64,000 nucleotides of DNA from Mycolicibacterium sp. MU0050 (GCF_963378085.1 NZ_OY726395.1:3968001-4032000); one strand, 5' to 3'; shown: positions 1 to 8,924, numbered from the stretch's first letter. The notes: a model not told the origin generated them from the letters alone. Numbers and translations are program-made.

Positions 1-565
1 CGGCCACGTCGTTGTAGGGCAGGACGATGGTGTCCGCGGCGGTGGCCCCGGTGACCCCCGGCGAGGACGGCAGCGCCAGCGTCGCCACCCCGGAGCCGGC
101 GTCGGCCAGCAGCGCGTCGACATGGCCGTGGTAGCAGCCGGAGAACTTGATCACCTTCGCCCGCCCGGTGAAGCCGCGGGCCAACCGCACCGCACTCATG
201 GTGGCCTCGGTGCCGGAGTTGACCAGCCGGATCTTCTGCACGGGCGCGACGCGGCCGACGATCTCGCCGGCCAGTTCGGACTCGGTGGGGGTGGGCGCGC
301 CGAAGGACAGCCCGTGGGCCGCGGCCCCGGCGACGGCCTCGACGACCGCCGGGTGGGCGTGGCCCAGGATCATGGGCCCCCATGAGCACACCAGGTCCAC
401 GTAACGGTTCCCGTCGGCGTCGGTGAGCCAACAGCCCTGCGCCGAGGTGATGAAGCGCGGCGTGCCGCCGACGGCGCTGAACGCCCGCACCGGCGAGTTC
501 ACACCACCGGGGATCAGCTCGACGGCCTCGGCGAACAGTTTCGCGGACTGATCGGTACTGGCCAT
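1..565 (-). CDS. hemL: Glutamate-1-semialdehyde 2,1-aminomutase, 3'-truncated by window edge
   Basis: Converts glutamate-1-semialdehyde to 5-aminolevulinate, the second step of the C5 haem route, and so follows HemA, which is encoded 14 kb away in this window. Only the N-terminal 188 or so residues are present; the gene runs off the left edge. The start [11 protein letters not shown] and the family segments [42 protein letters not shown] and [13 protein letters not shown] (aminotransferase class III fold, PLP binding) are clear. The PLP lysine lies outside the window. The ATG at 563-565 is the start used. Family assignment is secure. Confidence 0.95.
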   Translation of the reverse strand, partial: MASTDQSAKLFAEAVELIPGGVNSPVRAFSAVGGTPRFITSAQGCWLTDADGNRYVDLVCSWGPMILGHAHPAVVEAVAGAAAHGLSFGAPTPTESELAGEIVGRVAPVQKIRLVNSGTEATMSAVRLARGFTGRAKVIKFSGCYHGHVDALLADAGSGVATLALPSSPGVTGATAADTIVLPYNDVA

Positions 566-617
566 GGCCACCAGTGTCCCAGGACCGTGGCCGGCGGCAA
601 CTACAGGGTGTAGTTGC

Positions 618-1013
618 TCAGGCGGGGCTCAGCTTGAAGACCGGGTGATCCGCCGCGTCCGGCAGATCCCGAAAGTAGCCCTCGACCACCTTTCCCAGTT
701 TGGATCGGTAGGCCTCGATGATCGCCGGGCGGGCGTCCACGGGGATCTCGACAGCGGTATAGCGGGATAGCCCCGAGCGGTTGCGCAGGCCGACCTGCGG
801 GGTCGCCCGCACGTTCTTGACCCAGTGCGATTCGCCGCGGGTGGAAACCACGTATCGGTCGCCGTCGACGACGATGGTCGCGACCGGGATCTTCTGCGGT
901 TCACCGGTGGTGCGTCGCGTGACGGTGAGGGTCTCGGCGCCGGCCAGTCCGGTCGCCATCGCGATCCGGTTGAGGACCTTGGCGGTAAACCAGTTCTGCT
1001 TCAGGTAGGCCAT
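618..1013 (-). CDS. DUF385 / deazaflavin-dependent nitroreductase family protein
   Basis: A 131-residue protein of the split-barrel family that includes the mycobacterial F420-dependent nitroreductase Ddn. Family features seen are [14 protein letters not shown] near the N-terminus, then [14 protein letters not shown] and a basic C-terminal half. The reading frame stays open to a TTG at 1103, but the ATG at 1013 fits the usual N-terminus of the family (MAYLKQNWF...) and has GGGA just upstream, so I start there. F420 binding is inferred from family; the substrate is unknown. It lies between hemL and a secreted protein, with no clear operon partner. Confidence 0.8.
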   Translation of the reverse strand: MAYLKQNWFTAKVLNRIAMATGLAGAETLTVTRRTTGEPQKIPVATIVVDGDRYVVSTRGESHWVKNVRATPQVGLRNRSGLSRYTAVEIPVDARPAIIEAYRSKLGKVVEGYFRDLPDAADHPVFKLSPA

Positions 1014-1111
1014 TTCCCAAGTTTGGCTGGACTGCAAAGACCCGCGCAATGGTCGCGGGACAAAGTAAAACACCGCCGGCATGAGCCAGCGGTGCTTCAC
1101 CAAATCTCAGG

Positions 1112-1489
1112 TCAGAACTGGCCGCAGGTGTCCAGGACGGTCCGCATGGCAGCGATCTTCGCCTGGCCCTCGGGGGATTCCTTCCATTCGCGCATCTTCT
1201 CGCGCTTCTCGGGGCTGATCTCGCCCTTCTCGGCGCGCTTCTGCTCGGCCTTGGCCTTACGCTCCTCGACCGGCATGTTGAGGATGCGCTCGAACTTGGC
1301 CATCTTCTCGGGGTTGGCGGCCAGGTCGGGCGCGTGCTGCTGGGCGGCCGCCTGGAACTGGGCGTAGCTACAGGTGGTGTCGAGCAGGCCGCCGTGTGGT
1401 TGCGCGCCCGCGGCGCCGGCGCCGAACAGGAGACCGGCGGCGGCCAGGCCCGCCACGGTCGCGATCAACGGGGTGCGTTTGCCAGCCAA
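1112..1489 (-). CDS. Secreted hemophore-related protein
   Basis: A 125-residue exported protein. It begins with a classic signal peptide (MAGKRTPLIATVAGLAAAGLL, cleavage near AGAQP). The mature part has two cysteines (LDTTCSYAQF and VLDTCGQF near the end) that could form one disulphide, around an Ala/Lys/Glu-rich helical middle. This layout matches the small mycobacterial hemophore-related family (Rv0203-like), of which some members bind haem; haem binding here is inferred. The start is a TTG at 1489 preceded by AAGGGA at good spacing. A perfect 19-bp palindrome lies just upstream (1509-1527), so it may be regulated as a unit with the divergent gene. Confidence 0.75.
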   Translation of the reverse strand: MAGKRTPLIATVAGLAAAGLLFGAGAAGAQPHGGLLDTTCSYAQFQAAAQQHAPDLAANPEKMAKFERILNMPVEERKAKAEQKRAEKGEISPEKREKMREWKESPEGQAKIAAMRTVLDTCGQF

Positions 1490-1508
1490 GGTGAGTGTCC
1501 CTTCTGCG

Positions 1509-1527
1509 ATTGTGGCCGGGCCACAAT
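1509..1527. promoter_or_regulatory. 19-bp perfect palindrome between hemophore-like gene and divergent DUF385 gene
   Basis: ATTGTGGCC-G-GGCCACAAT: nine-base arms around one central base, 19 bp upstream of the TTG start of the secreted protein. A second inverted repeat, TTGTTG-n5-CAACAA, follows at 1532-1548. It could be an operator for a dimeric regulator or, in the minus-strand transcript, a 5'-UTR hairpin next to the ribosome binding site. I do not recognise it as an IdeR or Zur box. Confidence 0.55.
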
Positions 1528-1604
1528 ATTGTTGTTGTCCTTCAACAAGTTAACCAACGGCCTCGTTTCAGCAGGTCTTGGCCTTATCGCCGATGCAAGG
1601 TTTC

Positions 1605-1994
1605 ATGGACGCCATGCAACTTCCGCAGTGGCTGGCCCGATTGAACCGGTACGTGACGAACCCGATCCAGCGGCTTTGGGCCGGCCGGGCCCCGACCTTC
1701 GGCATCCTCGAGCACGTGGGCCGCAAGTCGGGCAAGCCCTATCGCACCCCGTTGACCGTGTTCTCCACCGATGAGGGCGTCGCCATCCTGTTGACCTACG
1801 GGCCCGACCGGGACTGGCTGAAGAACATCACCGCGGCCGGCGGCGGTCAGCTGACGCGCCGTGGTCGTACCTTCTCGGTGGTCGACCCGCGGGTGGTCAG
1901 CAAGGCAGAGGCCGCGCCCCTGATCAAAGGCCGGGGCAAGAACCTGTTTCCGCGGCTGCCGTTCGAGAATGCGGTGCTGCTGCGCCGCGAGTAG
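1605..1994 (+). CDS. DUF385 / nitroreductase family deazaflavin-dependent oxidoreductase
   Basis: A 129-residue split-barrel protein, a distant paralogue of the one at 618-1013. Recognisable segments are RLWAGRAPTFGILEHVGRKSG, the PYRTPLTVF strand and TYGPDRDWLKNI, the last typical of the deazaflavin-dependent nitroreductase family. F420H2 use is inferred. The ATG at 1605 with AAGG upstream is preferred; an in-frame ATG at 1593 and a TTG at 1578 are alternatives. It converges on the PadR gene with a 12-bp gap and is divergent from the hemophore-like gene. Confidence 0.78.
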   Translation: MDAMQLPQWLARLNRYVTNPIQRLWAGRAPTFGILEHVGRKSGKPYRTPLTVFSTDEGVAILLTYGPDRDWLKNITAAGGGQLTRRGRTFSVVDPRVVSKAEAAPLIKGRGKNLFPRLPFENAVLLRRE

Positions 1995-2006
1995 CGGAGC
2001 CCGACC

Positions 2007-2606
2007 TCAGGACTCCCCGAGCACGCCATAGATGTCACGGCGGGCGGCGTTGACGATGTCGATGATCCGTTCCTGCTGGTCGGCACTTGCGGTGGACGCC
2101 GCTTGCCCGACGGCGCCCATCAACTGGGTCAGCGCGTTGGTGAGGTCCAGGTGGTTGGGCTCGGCGGCCTTCCAGCCCTCGGCGAGGTGCTGCCACGGCG
2201 GCGTCTCGATCTTCTCCGCGGCCGCGCGACCGTCGTCGGTGAGCTCGAAGAGCTTCTTGCTGCCGTCACTCTCCATCGCAGCGATGAGACCCTCGTCGAC
2301 CAGCAACTGCAGGGTGGGGTACACCGATCCCGGACTGGGCCGCCACAGGCCGTGGCTGCGATCGGCGATCTCCTGGATCATCTCGTAGCCGTGCATCGGC
2401 CGCTCGGCGAGCAGGGTGAGGATGGCGGCGCGGACGTCGCCGCGCCGGCTTCGACTGCGACCGCCCCCGCCCAAGCCGTCGCGCAACTGCTCGCGCAGCG
2501 TTTCACGCAGCTTGCGATGGCCCTCGAGGCTTTGTCGGTACAGGGTCCGCAGGTCCACGATGGTGTAGCCCAGGCCCCCCAGCGGCGGCTCCCAGAGGTT
2601 GTTCAT
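2007..2606 (-). CDS. PadR family transcriptional regulator
   Basis: A 199-residue DNA-binding protein. After a glycine- and arginine-rich linker, the PadR winged helix runs from about residue 55 to 130, with the hallmark AAILTLLAERPMHGYEMI and SPGSVYPTLQLLVDEGLI. The C-terminal half is helical, as in PadR dimers. The start ATG at 2606 has a strong AAGGAGA. It is divergent from the copper pair, and an AT-rich palindrome (CGATATATCG) sits in the shared region, probably its own operator. The effector is unknown, and whether it also controls copZ-copA is open. Confidence 0.9.
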   Translation of the reverse strand: MNNLWEPPLGGLGYTIVDLRTLYRQSLEGHRKLRETLREQLRDGLGGGGRSRSRRGDVRAAILTLLAERPMHGYEMIQEIADRSHGLWRPSPGSVYPTLQLLVDEGLIAAMESDGSKKLFELTDDGRAAAEKIETPPWQHLAEGWKAAEPNHLDLTNALTQLMGAVGQAASTASADQQERIIDIVNAARRDIYGVLGES

Positions 2607-2650
2607 GGCGTCTCCTTCGGCTGCGGCGGCCCCCCACTGACGCCGCCTAC

Positions 2651-2680
2651 AGATACATCAACGATATATCGCGAACTATC
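2651..2680. promoter_or_regulatory. Candidate PadR operator
   Basis: The AT-rich island contains the perfect 10-bp palindrome CGATATATCG (2662-2671), flanked by related half-sites GATACATC and AACTATC. AT-rich dyads of this kind are usual for PadR regulators, and it lies 56 bp upstream of the padR-like start. Binding is inferred. Confidence 0.5.
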
Positions 2681-2740
2681 GGTCGGCAACGGCTTTCGGC
2701 CGGCCTCCCCGGCCCCGCGTCGAGTGGGAACCATTGCGTC

Positions 2741-2760
2741 GTATACCCTATGGGGGTATC
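2741..2760. promoter_or_regulatory. CsoR-like copper operator 1
   Basis: An inverted repeat of the form ATACCC-TAT-GGGGGTAT, close to the actinobacterial CsoR operator (G/C tracts flanked by TA). It lies about 50 bp upstream of the copZ start. Assigned by pattern only; no csoR gene is in this window. Confidence 0.6.
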
Positions 2761-2779
2761 GTTCCCGGCAAGACTGCTA

Positions 2780-2794
2780 TACCCCCCTGGGGTA
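2780..2794. promoter_or_regulatory. CsoR-like copper operator 2
   Basis: TACCCC-CCT-GGGGTA, a second dyad 20 bp after the first and 15 bp before the copZ start. It overlaps a TATACC sequence that could serve as the -10 element, so binding would block transcription of copZ-copA. Confidence 0.6.
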
Positions 2795-2809
2795 CCAGGA
2801 AGGCGTGTG

Positions 2810-3019
2810 ATGACCACGAAGGAATACCGAGTGACCGGCATGTCCTGCGGACACTGCGAGGCCGCGGTGCGTGAGGAGGTCGCAAAGATCGCCGGCATCG
2901 AACAGGTGAACGTCAGCGCCGCAACGGGCACCCTCGTCGTGACCAGCAGCGCACACCTGGACGACGCCCCGGTCCTCGCCGCGGTCGACGAGGCCGGGTA
3001 CGAAGCCGTTCCCGCCTGA
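2810..3019 (+). CDS. copZ: Copper chaperone, HMA domain protein (CopZ-like)
   Basis: A 69-residue single heavy-metal-associated domain that carries Cu(I) in the cytosol to the partner ATPase. The metal site GMSCGHC (CxxC; the Cys codons lie at 2843-2860) is followed by the beta-alpha-beta-beta-alpha-beta pattern ending in VDEAGYEAV. The frame is open further upstream, but the ATG at 2810 with AGGAAGG is the proper start; earlier ATGs fall inside the operator. It lies 17 bp before the ATPase in one operon. Copper specificity is inferred from the CsoR-like operators and the partner. Confidence 0.92.
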   Translation: MTTKEYRVTGMSCGHCEAAVREEVAKIAGIEQVNVSAATGTLVVTSSAHLDDAPVLAAVDEAGYEAVPA

Positions 3020-3036
3020 ACAGGAGGATCAGCGCC

Positions 3037-5283
3037 ATGGCTGCGACGCGGCCCACGCAACAGCACGGCGACATCGAGCTGACCATCGGCGGCATGACCT
3101 GTGCGGCGTGCGCCATGCGGATCGAGAAGAAGCTCAACAAGCTCGACGGGGTCAGTGCCAGCATCAACTACGCAACGGAGAAGGCCACCGTGTCCGCGAC
3201 GGGCGGTTACGACGCCGCCGCCCTGATCGCCGAGGTGGAGAAGACCGGCTACACCGCAGCGCTGCCCGCCGCCGCCAGTGCCGAGGATGACGCCGAGGGT
3301 GGCGCGGACCCGGAGCTGAACGGGCTGCGCCGTCGCCTGATCGGCGCCGTGGTGCTGTCGGTCCCGGTGATCGCGCTGGCCATGGTTCCCGCGCTGCAGT
3401 TCACCTACTGGCAGTGGGTGTCCCTGGCGCTGGCCGCCCCCGTCGTCGTCTGGGCGGCGTGGCCGTTCCACCGGGCCGCCTGGGCCAACCTCCGCCGGGG
3501 CGCGGCCACCATGGACACCCTGATCTCGATGGGCACCTCGGCCGCCCTGCTGTGGTCGATGTATGCGCTGTTCTTCGGCACCGCGGGCACTCCCGGCATG
3601 AAACACCCCTTCGAGCTGACGGTGGCCCGCTCTGACGGGGCGGGCAACATCTATCTCGAGGTCGCCGCCGGGGTGACGATGTTCGTGCTCGCGGGCCGCT
3701 ACTTCGAGAAGCGTTCCAAGCGCCAGGCCGGCGCGGCGCTGCGGGCCTTGATGGAACTCGGCGCCAAGGATGTCGCGGTCCTGCGCGACGGCACCGAGGT
3801 ACGTGTCCCGGTCGATGAACTGCGGGTCGGCGACGAGTTCGTGGTCCGCCCCGGCGAGAAGTTCGCCACCGACGGCGTCATCACCGCCGGCAGCTCGGCC
3901 GTCGATGCCGCCATGCTGACCGGCGAGTCGATGCCGGTCGAGGTGAGCACCGGCGACGCCGTGACGGGCGCGACGGTCAACGCCGGGGGCCGGCTGGTGG
4001 TCCGCGCAACCCGCGTCGGCTCTGACACCCAGCTGGCGAAGATGGCCAAGCTGGTCGAGGACGCCCAGTCGGGCAAAGCCGACGTGCAGCGCCTGGCCGA
4101 CCGGGTGTCCGCGGTGTTCGTGCCGGTGGTCATCGCGATCGCCGTCGCCACCCTGGCCGGCTGGCTGCTGGCAGGCTTCCCCGCGTCCGCGGCATTCACC
4201 GCCGCGGTCGCCGTCCTGATCATCGCCTGCCCCTGTGCGCTCGGTCTGGCCACTCCGACCGCGCTGCTGGTCGGCACCGGCCGCGGCGCCCAGCTGGGCG
4301 TGCTGATCAAGGGCCCGGAGGTACTGGAGTCGACGCGGGCGGTCGATACCGTCGTCCTGGACAAGACCGGCACGGTCACCACCGGACGGATGACGCTGAC
4401 CGAGGTGCACACCGCACCCGGCACCGACCGCGCGCACCTGCTGACGCTGGCCGGCGCCCTCGAGCACGCCTCCGAACACCCGATCGCGCGGGCCGTCGCC
4501 GCGGGTGCCGAGGCCGAGGTCGGTGCGCTGCCCACGGTCGAGGGCTTCGCGAACGTCGAGGGCCGAGGCGTGCGGGGCACCGTGGCCGGGCACGACGTCG
4601 TCGTCGGGCGCGACGCGCTGGTGACCGAGCGTTGCGGGCCGCTGCCCGCGGGCCTCGCGGCCGCCAAGGCCGCGGCCGAGCGCCAAGGCAAGACCGCGAT
4701 CGCCGTCGGCTGGGACGGTCAGGCCCGCGGCGTACTGGTGGTCGCCGACACCGTGAAACCGACCAGCGCCGAGGCCATCTCGCAGCTCAGGTCCCTCGGC
4801 CTGACCCCGCTGCTGCTCACGGGCGACAACACCGCGGTCGCCGAACAGATTGCCGCCGAGGTGGGCATCGACACCGTCATCGCCGAGGTGCTGCCCGCGG
4901 ACAAGGCCGACGTGATCGCCGGGCTGCAGGCCGAGGGCAAGACGGTGGCGATGGTGGGCGACGGCGTCAACGACGCGGCGGCGCTGGCCCAGGCGGACCT
5001 GGGACTGGCGATGGGCACCGGCACCGACGTCGCGATCGAGGCCGCCGACATCACACTGGTGCGCGGCGATCTGCGCAGCGCGGCCGACGCGATCCGGCTG
5101 TCCCGTCGCACCTTGGCCACCATCAAGGGGAATCTGTTCTGGGCGTTCGCCTATAACGTCGCTGCGATTCCGCTGGCCGCGCTCGGGCTGCTCAACCCCA
5201 TGCTGGCGGGCGCAGCGATGGCGTTCTCCAGCGTCTTCGTCGTCGGTAACAGCCTGCGGCTGCGCACTTTTCGCAGCACTTAA
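3037..5283 (+). CDS. copA: Copper-translocating P1B-type ATPase
   Basis: A 748-residue inner-membrane pump that exports Cu(I). It has one N-terminal HMA domain (GMTCAAC, residues 19-25), then about eight membrane helices with the actuator loop TGES (295-298), the intramembrane CPC (398-400), the phosphorylation site DKTGT (442-446), the P1B marker HP (481-482) and the hinge GDGVND (641-646). All catalytic residues are intact. M. tuberculosis relatives are CtpA, CtpB and CtpV; I cannot say which is orthologous, so the symbol is a family name. It is co-transcribed with copZ, and its 3' end overlaps the convergent HNH gene by 4 bp. Confidence 0.95.
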   Translation: MAATRPTQQHGDIELTIGGMTCAACAMRIEKKLNKLDGVSASINYATEKATVSATGGYDAAALIAEVEKTGYTAALPAAASAEDDAEGGADPELNGLRRRLIGAVVLSVPVIALAMVPALQFTYWQWVSLALAAPVVVWAAWPFHRAAWANLRRGAATMDTLISMGTSAALLWSMYALFFGTAGTPGMKHPFELTVARSDGAGNIYLEVAAGVTMFVLAGRYFEKRSKRQAGAALRALMELGAKDVAVLRDGTEVRVPVDELRVGDEFVVRPGEKFATDGVITAGSSAVDAAMLTGESMPVEVSTGDAVTGATVNAGGRLVVRATRVGSDTQLAKMAKLVEDAQSGKADVQRLADRVSAVFVPVVIAIAVATLAGWLLAGFPASAAFTAAVAVLIIACPCALGLATPTALLVGTGRGAQLGVLIKGPEVLESTRAVDTVVLDKTGTVTTGRMTLTEVHTAPGTDRAHLLTLAGALEHASEHPIARAVAAGAEAEVGALPTVEGFANVEGRGVRGTVAGHDVVVGRDALVTERCGPLPAGLAAAKAAAERQGKTAIAVGWDGQARGVLVVADTVKPTSAEAISQLRSLGLTPLLLTGDNTAVAEQIAAEVGIDTVIAEVLPADKADVIAGLQAEGKTVAMVGDGVNDAAALAQADLGLAMGTGTDVAIEAADITLVRGDLRSAADAIRLSRRTLATIKGNLFWAFAYNVAAIPLAALGLLNPMLAGAAMAFSSVFVVGNSLRLRTFRST

Positions 5284-6866
5284 AAGGGTGGTTGGTCGTG
5301 GTCGGGGGTGGGTTCTGGTGGTGGGGGTCGCCAGTCGGCGGTGATGGTTTCGTCTTCGGGTGGGTCGTTGACCCAGCTGCAGAAGGGGCTGGTGCTGGGG
5401 GCGCCTTTGAGCAGGTGCAGGCGGCGGCGGACTTCGTTGCGCCATTGGCGTAGGTCGATTTCCTGGGCGCGGGCCTCGTTGAGGCGTTGGGTTTCGGTGT
5501 TGGCCGCACGTTTGACCGCCAACCCCTCCCGGGCCAGGCGGGTGCGGCGGGCCTTCTCGGCCTGACGGTTACGCGGCAACGGCGCCGGCGTCGCACACGC
5601 GACGGCGATGTCGCCAAACAGCTCGGCACCGTCAGGGGTGCTGCGGTAGACCCGCCCGGTCGGCGAGATCCATTCCACCGTCCCGTCATGACGTTGCGTG
5701 TTCTGCCAGCCACCCGCACCGGTGTGGAAGGTCTTCAACCGGTGATGCTCACGGCATTTCGCGTCGAGATTGCCCGCCAACGTCCACCCACCACCGAACG
5801 GATGCCGGTGATCGAACGGCACCGTGTGGTCCAGATCAGCACGCCAGGCCGACCGGTTACACCCCGGGAAACTACACGTCAGGCTGCGACACCGGACCCA
5901 ACGGGCCACCGCCGCACCGGGCTGATGCCGCAACACCTCATCGGCCTCGGCCCCCGGTTTGGCGGTCGGCCGCAACACCGCCCCGGCCTCGGCCAGCGCA
6001 CGAACCTGCACAGCATCGACGACCCCGTAACCATCGAGATACCCCGGATCCTCACTGCGGCCGGTCAGCGTCTCAGCGCTGGCGATGACGTTGATGACCA
6101 CCCGCCCCGTCGCCGGGGCCTCGGTGCCCGCCGGGCACTCCGCGCTCGCACAGGCACACCCCAGCGTCGAGCGGCCTTCACCGAGGGCGGCCATCGCATC
6201 GGCGCGACGCTGATCGAGGGTGCGTGGATCCTCGCCACAGACCCCACGGGCCATCTCGGTGAGGCGCCGATCGAACAGCACCGCCGCCGGCGCACCCAGC
6301 TGGGCATCCAGGCGCGCCATCCCGTTGGGCTGGGTCGTGAGCCTGACCCGGCGGTCGGTGTCGGCGGTCTTGCGGCGCTCCTTGGCGGCCTCGGGATCGA
6401 GAGCATTGACGGTGGCAGCGACGGCGTTGAGCAGCCGCCGCCGCGACCAGCAGTCCCAGCCGGTGATCTTCTCGGCCACCGCGGCATCCACCGCGGGCAT
6501 CACCTCGACGGCCACGTAGTCGGTGCCGGTGATGATCGCCGCGGTCTCCGACCAGCTGATCTTCCCCTCGGCCAACAGCGCCGCCACCCGCGGCAACCGG
6601 ACATCGAGCGCCTCGGCCTGGGCCACCAGGCGCCGCGCGGAAAACGGGGCGGTGTTCATCGCCGCACCCACCTCCGCACACGTGCGGTTGAACCCGGTGA
6701 TCAACGCATAACCCGGATCGTCGCGGTCGTGGCCCTCGGCCTCAGCGGTGCGCTGCCACAACAACGCCGCGATCGCCGCCGCCCGCCGAGCATGGATCGC
6801 CGACTCCGCACGGCAAGCCTCCTCGACCACGGTGACCAACTCACCCGGCGACGATCCTTCGAACAT
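5280..6866 (-). CDS. DUF222 / HNH endonuclease domain protein (13E12 repeat family), SOS-controlled
   Basis: A 528-residue protein of the multi-copy mycobacterial 13E12 family. The DUF222 region covers roughly residues 1-310 ([35 protein letters not shown]). An HNH nuclease domain follows near 335-385 ([19 protein letters not shown]... then [16 protein letters not shown]), and the C-terminus is Pro-rich. Nuclease activity is inferred. The start ATG at 6866 lies inside a perfect LexA box, with a TACACT -10 seven nt upstream, so the mRNA should be leaderless and damage-inducible. In M. tuberculosis a 13E12 gene (Rv0515) sits in the same hemB-hemL interval. The stop overlaps the copA stop by 4 bp. 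Confidence 0.88.
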   Translation of the reverse strand: MFEGSSPGELVTVVEEACRAESAIHARRAAAIAALLWQRTAEAEGHDRDDPGYALITGFNRTCAEVGAAMNTAPFSARRLVAQAEALDVRLPRVAALLAEGKISWSETAAIITGTDYVAVEVMPAVDAAVAEKITGWDCWSRRRLLNAVAATVNALDPEAAKERRKTADTDRRVRLTTQPNGMARLDAQLGAPAAVLFDRRLTEMARGVCGEDPRTLDQRRADAMAALGEGRSTLGCACASAECPAGTEAPATGRVVINVIASAETLTGRSEDPGYLDGYGVVDAVQVRALAEAGAVLRPTAKPGAEADEVLRHQPGAAVARWVRCRSLTCSFPGCNRSAWRADLDHTVPFDHRHPFGGGWTLAGNLDAKCREHHRLKTFHTGAGGWQNTQRHDGTVEWISPTGRVYRSTPDGAELFGDIAVACATPAPLPRNRQAEKARRTRLAREGLAVKRAANTETQRLNEARAQEIDLRQWRNEVRRRLHLLKGAPSTSPFCSWVNDPPEDETITADWRPPPPEPTPDHDQPPF

Positions 6867-6874
6867 GCGTTCGA
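6859..6874. promoter_or_regulatory. Perfect mycobacterial LexA/SOS box
   Basis: TCGAAC-ATGC-GTTCGA matches the mycobacterial LexA consensus TCGAAC-n4-GTTCGA in all twelve specified positions. It covers the ATG of the DUF222-HNH gene and touches its -10 element, so LexA should block initiation directly. Confidence 0.85.
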
Positions 6875-6903
6875 GTGTACCCGAATCTACTGACTTTTGT
6901 CAG
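6874..6903 (-). promoter_or_regulatory. Promoter of the DUF222-HNH gene
   Basis: On the minus strand, CTGACA (6898-6903) and TACACT (6874-6879) are separated by 18 bp; the -10 ends 7 nt before the ATG, which predicts a leaderless transcript. The -35 region is part of a small inverted repeat, CTGAC-n4-GTCAG. Confidence 0.6.
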
Positions 6904-6918
6904 CGCTATCGAAGTCGG

Positions 6919-7401
6919 CTATTGCCGCCAGGTGAGCACCTCGCCGGCGCCCTGGGTCATGACGCTGCCCGGCATCACCCGCAGCCGGTGCGGACGCAAC
7001 CGCCAGGCCGCGAACTCCGGCGCGGTGGGGCCGCCGCGCCAGACCGGGATGATCGCCGGGTCGTAACCGACCGGTTCGGGCGCGGTCTTGAACTTCTCCC
7101 ACACCGCGGCGCGGCCGTCGTCGTCGAACACCCACTCCACGGAACACTCCGCGCTGCAGGTGTCATGGTTGGGCGCCCAGTAGTTGATCGAGATCTCCGG
7201 TTGCGCGGCAATGTGTTCCCGCTTGATCGGGGTGGGCCCCACCGCAATCCAGCCGACCAGGTCCGTGCCGTCGTACTCCCACAACGGATGCAGCACGCGG
7301 CTGCGCGGCCGGCCCGCGGGGTCCACGGTGGCCACTGCCGCCCAGACGATCGAATGGGCCATGTCGACGAAGGCAGGTGCGATGCGATCCAGCGAAGTCA
7401 T
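6919..7401 (-). CDS. Pyridoxamine 5'-phosphate oxidase-like flavin-binding protein
   Basis: A 160-residue split-barrel protein of the PNPOx-like superfamily. Seen are the first barrel strands WAAVATVDPAGRPRSRVLHPLWEYDGTDLVGW, a helix with PTPIKREHIAAQP and the later strand AECSVEWVFDDD. Mycobacterial relatives use F420, FMN or haem; the cofactor here is not decided by sequence. It starts 8 bp after the TetR stop and is probably co-transcribed with the TetR and MpaB-type oxygenase genes, suggesting a redox role shared with them. Confidence 0.8.
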   Translation of the reverse strand: MTSLDRIAPAFVDMAHSIVWAAVATVDPAGRPRSRVLHPLWEYDGTDLVGWIAVGPTPIKREHIAAQPEISINYWAPNHDTCSAECSVEWVFDDDGRAAVWEKFKTAPEPVGYDPAIIPVWRGGPTAPEFAAWRLRPHRLRVMPGSVMTQGAGEVLTWRQ

Positions 7402-7409
7402 GCCACCCG

Positions 7410-8009
7410 TTATACGGGCACGGCGCGCAGTGCCGCAGGCAAGCTGGGCAGAAAGTGTGCGGTGGCGAACGCCCGGATGTCGTCCTCGGTCGCCATCGGC
7501 TGCAGCGCGGGCAACAACAGCGCCATCAACGAGTACCGCAGGATATTGTCGGCCAGCGCCGAGACCGTCTGCTCCCCCACCCGCTGCGCGAACCCCTCGG
7601 GGAAGATGACATGCAGGGCCGCAACGATTCTCGCGACCGCCGCGGCGTAGTGCTCGTGGGCGAGTTCCAGCGCCAGCGCCGGGTCGTCGACGAGCATCCG
7701 GTTGAGCACCCGGTGGTCGCGGAACTTCAGGATGGCCGCGGTGAACGCCTCTACGTAGACATTCGCTCCCGCCCCAGCGCTTTTGATGTGCTCGGCGATC
7801 TCACCGAACAGCGCCTCGTTCTCGCGGTCGATCACCGCCGCGACCAACTCGTCACGGCCGGCGAAGCGCCGATAGATGGTGGTGCGGCTGACCTTGGCGC
7901 GCCGAGCGACCTCGTCGAGGGCGACGCGACGAAAGCCGTGCCGCTCGAATTCGACCACCGCCGCGTCCAAGATCGCGGCGGTGGCGGTGTCGGGCTTGCC
8001 GCCGACTAT
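7410..8009 (-). CDS. TetR family regulator with no conventional start codon in the expected place
   Basis: A TetR protein of about 199 residues. The helix-turn-helix [27 protein letters not shown] is intact and the C-terminal ligand domain is complete. The coding frame needs about 15 residues before the HTH ([14 protein letters not shown]...), but no ATG, GTG or TTG lies there. The nearest in-frame start upstream is a GTG at 8111, deep inside the oxygenase gene. An ATA at 8009-8007 overlaps the oxygenase stop TAG as ATAG, a position where ATG/TGA overlaps are common, so translational coupling from a rare start or a 40-residue N-terminal extension are both possible. The boundary is tentative; the family is certain. 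Confidence 0.75.
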   Translation of the reverse strand: MVGGKPDTATAAILDAAVVEFERHGFRRVALDEVARRAKVSRTTIYRRFAGRDELVAAVIDRENEALFGEIAEHIKSAGAGANVYVEAFTAAILKFRDHRVLNRMLVDDPALALELAHEHYAAAVARIVAALHVIFPEGFAQRVGEQTVSALADNILRYSLMALLLPALQPMATEDDIRAFATAHFLPSLPAALRAVPV

Positions 8010-8872
8010 GACCGGACACCCTCTCGGGCATAGGCCTTGCAGGCAAACTTGCTGTACCGCACCGACATCGGCAGTCGATCCCAGATCCAGTTCACCGGCT
8101 TGGACCGCCACACCGCGGCGAAACGTTGATACCGGCGCTCCTGCTTGTCGCTCCACGGCAGCTCCAACATGTCGCGGGCGCGCGGCGGCAGACCGCCGGT
8201 GGTCAGGAAGGCGGCCATCGGATTGAACACCGGGGCGATCAGCTTCCACGCCAGCGGGGAGAACGCCTTGGGCTTGGGGAAGCCCTTGGTGACGTAGCCG
8301 ACGCCGTATTTCGCGGTCTTGTGCGGGACGACGACGGTGTCCATCATCCGGTCCCAGTACGCGGTGAACTCGGCGTAGTCGGCGGGCAGGATGCTGTCGC
8401 TGACGCCGTAGCGGCGGTACCACGTCTTGGATTCGGCGTAGATCTGCTCGCGCTCGGCGTCGGTCAGGCGCTTGACGAAGGTGTCGACGAAATACAGCAC
8501 CTGCTCGACGAAGGTGGCGTGCGCCCAGAAGTAGGTCTCCGGGTTCAGCGCGTGGTAGCGCGACCCGTCGGGCATCTCACCCTTGATGTTGACGTGGTAG
8601 TCGCGCACGTCGAGGCCGGCGTGGTTGTCCTGCGCGCCGTAGATGGTGTTGAAGATCGGCGGGATGGTACGCCGGAGCCGCTCGGCGGTATCGGAGAAGA
8701 ACACCGAGTGGTCCAGCACGCCCTGGCCCAGCTCGGCGAGCATGTTCTGCAGCACGGCCGGGCGCGGCCCGATCAGGAACATCCGGTTGTCGCCGAAGTA
8801 GCGCCAGACCAGTGAGTCGGGCCCCAGGGGCGCGGCGTCGGGCAGCGCTTCGGTGTTCATCAACTCGGTCAT
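8006..8872 (-). CDS. Oxygenase MpaB family protein (DUF2236)
   Basis: A 288-residue protein of the DUF2236 family (MpaB and rubber oxygenase Lcp relatives), whose studied members are haem b oxygenases. The family signature is seen in [22 protein letters not shown] near the start, and [21 protein letters not shown] holds the conserved histidine proposed to contact haem. The ATG at 8872 is preferred over a GTG-type start at 8908 because the extra residues do not look conserved. It heads a minus-strand group with TetR and PNPOx-like genes; the TetR may regulate it. The substrate is unknown. Confidence 0.82.
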   Translation of the reverse strand: MTELMNTEALPDAAPLGPDSLVWRYFGDNRMFLIGPRPAVLQNMLAELGQGVLDHSVFFSDTAERLRRTIPPIFNTIYGAQDNHAGLDVRDYHVNIKGEMPDGSRYHALNPETYFWAHATFVEQVLYFVDTFVKRLTDAEREQIYAESKTWYRRYGVSDSILPADYAEFTAYWDRMMDTVVVPHKTAKYGVGYVTKGFPKPKAFSPLAWKLIAPVFNPMAAFLTTGGLPPRARDMLELPWSDKQERRYQRFAAVWRSKPVNWIWDRLPMSVRYSKFACKAYAREGVRS

Positions 8873-8924
8873 GAGAGACAGTGTTACAGATTTCGCACTC
8901 TGTTCCAACCGGGGGTGAGCGGCA

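Noticed and set aside
618..1103. Longer version of the first DUF385 protein starting at TTG 1103
   Set aside because: The extra 30 residues are not typical of the family, and the ATG at 1013 gives the expected N-terminus.
2647..5445. A 932-codon open frame on the minus strand opposite copA
   Set aside because: It mirrors copA in another frame, is dominated by Arg, Gly, Gln and His, and has no domain. It is a by-product of high GC, as are the long frames opposite the hem genes (10964-13546), mshA/ROK (28291-30957), BVMO (45652-47418) and icl1 (52602-53906).
5280..6866. DUF222-HNH gene as a homing endonuclease or mobile element
   Set aside because: 13E12 genes are multi-copy, but I see no flanking repeats, intron or intein, and the gene lies in the same interval as in M. 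tuberculosis.
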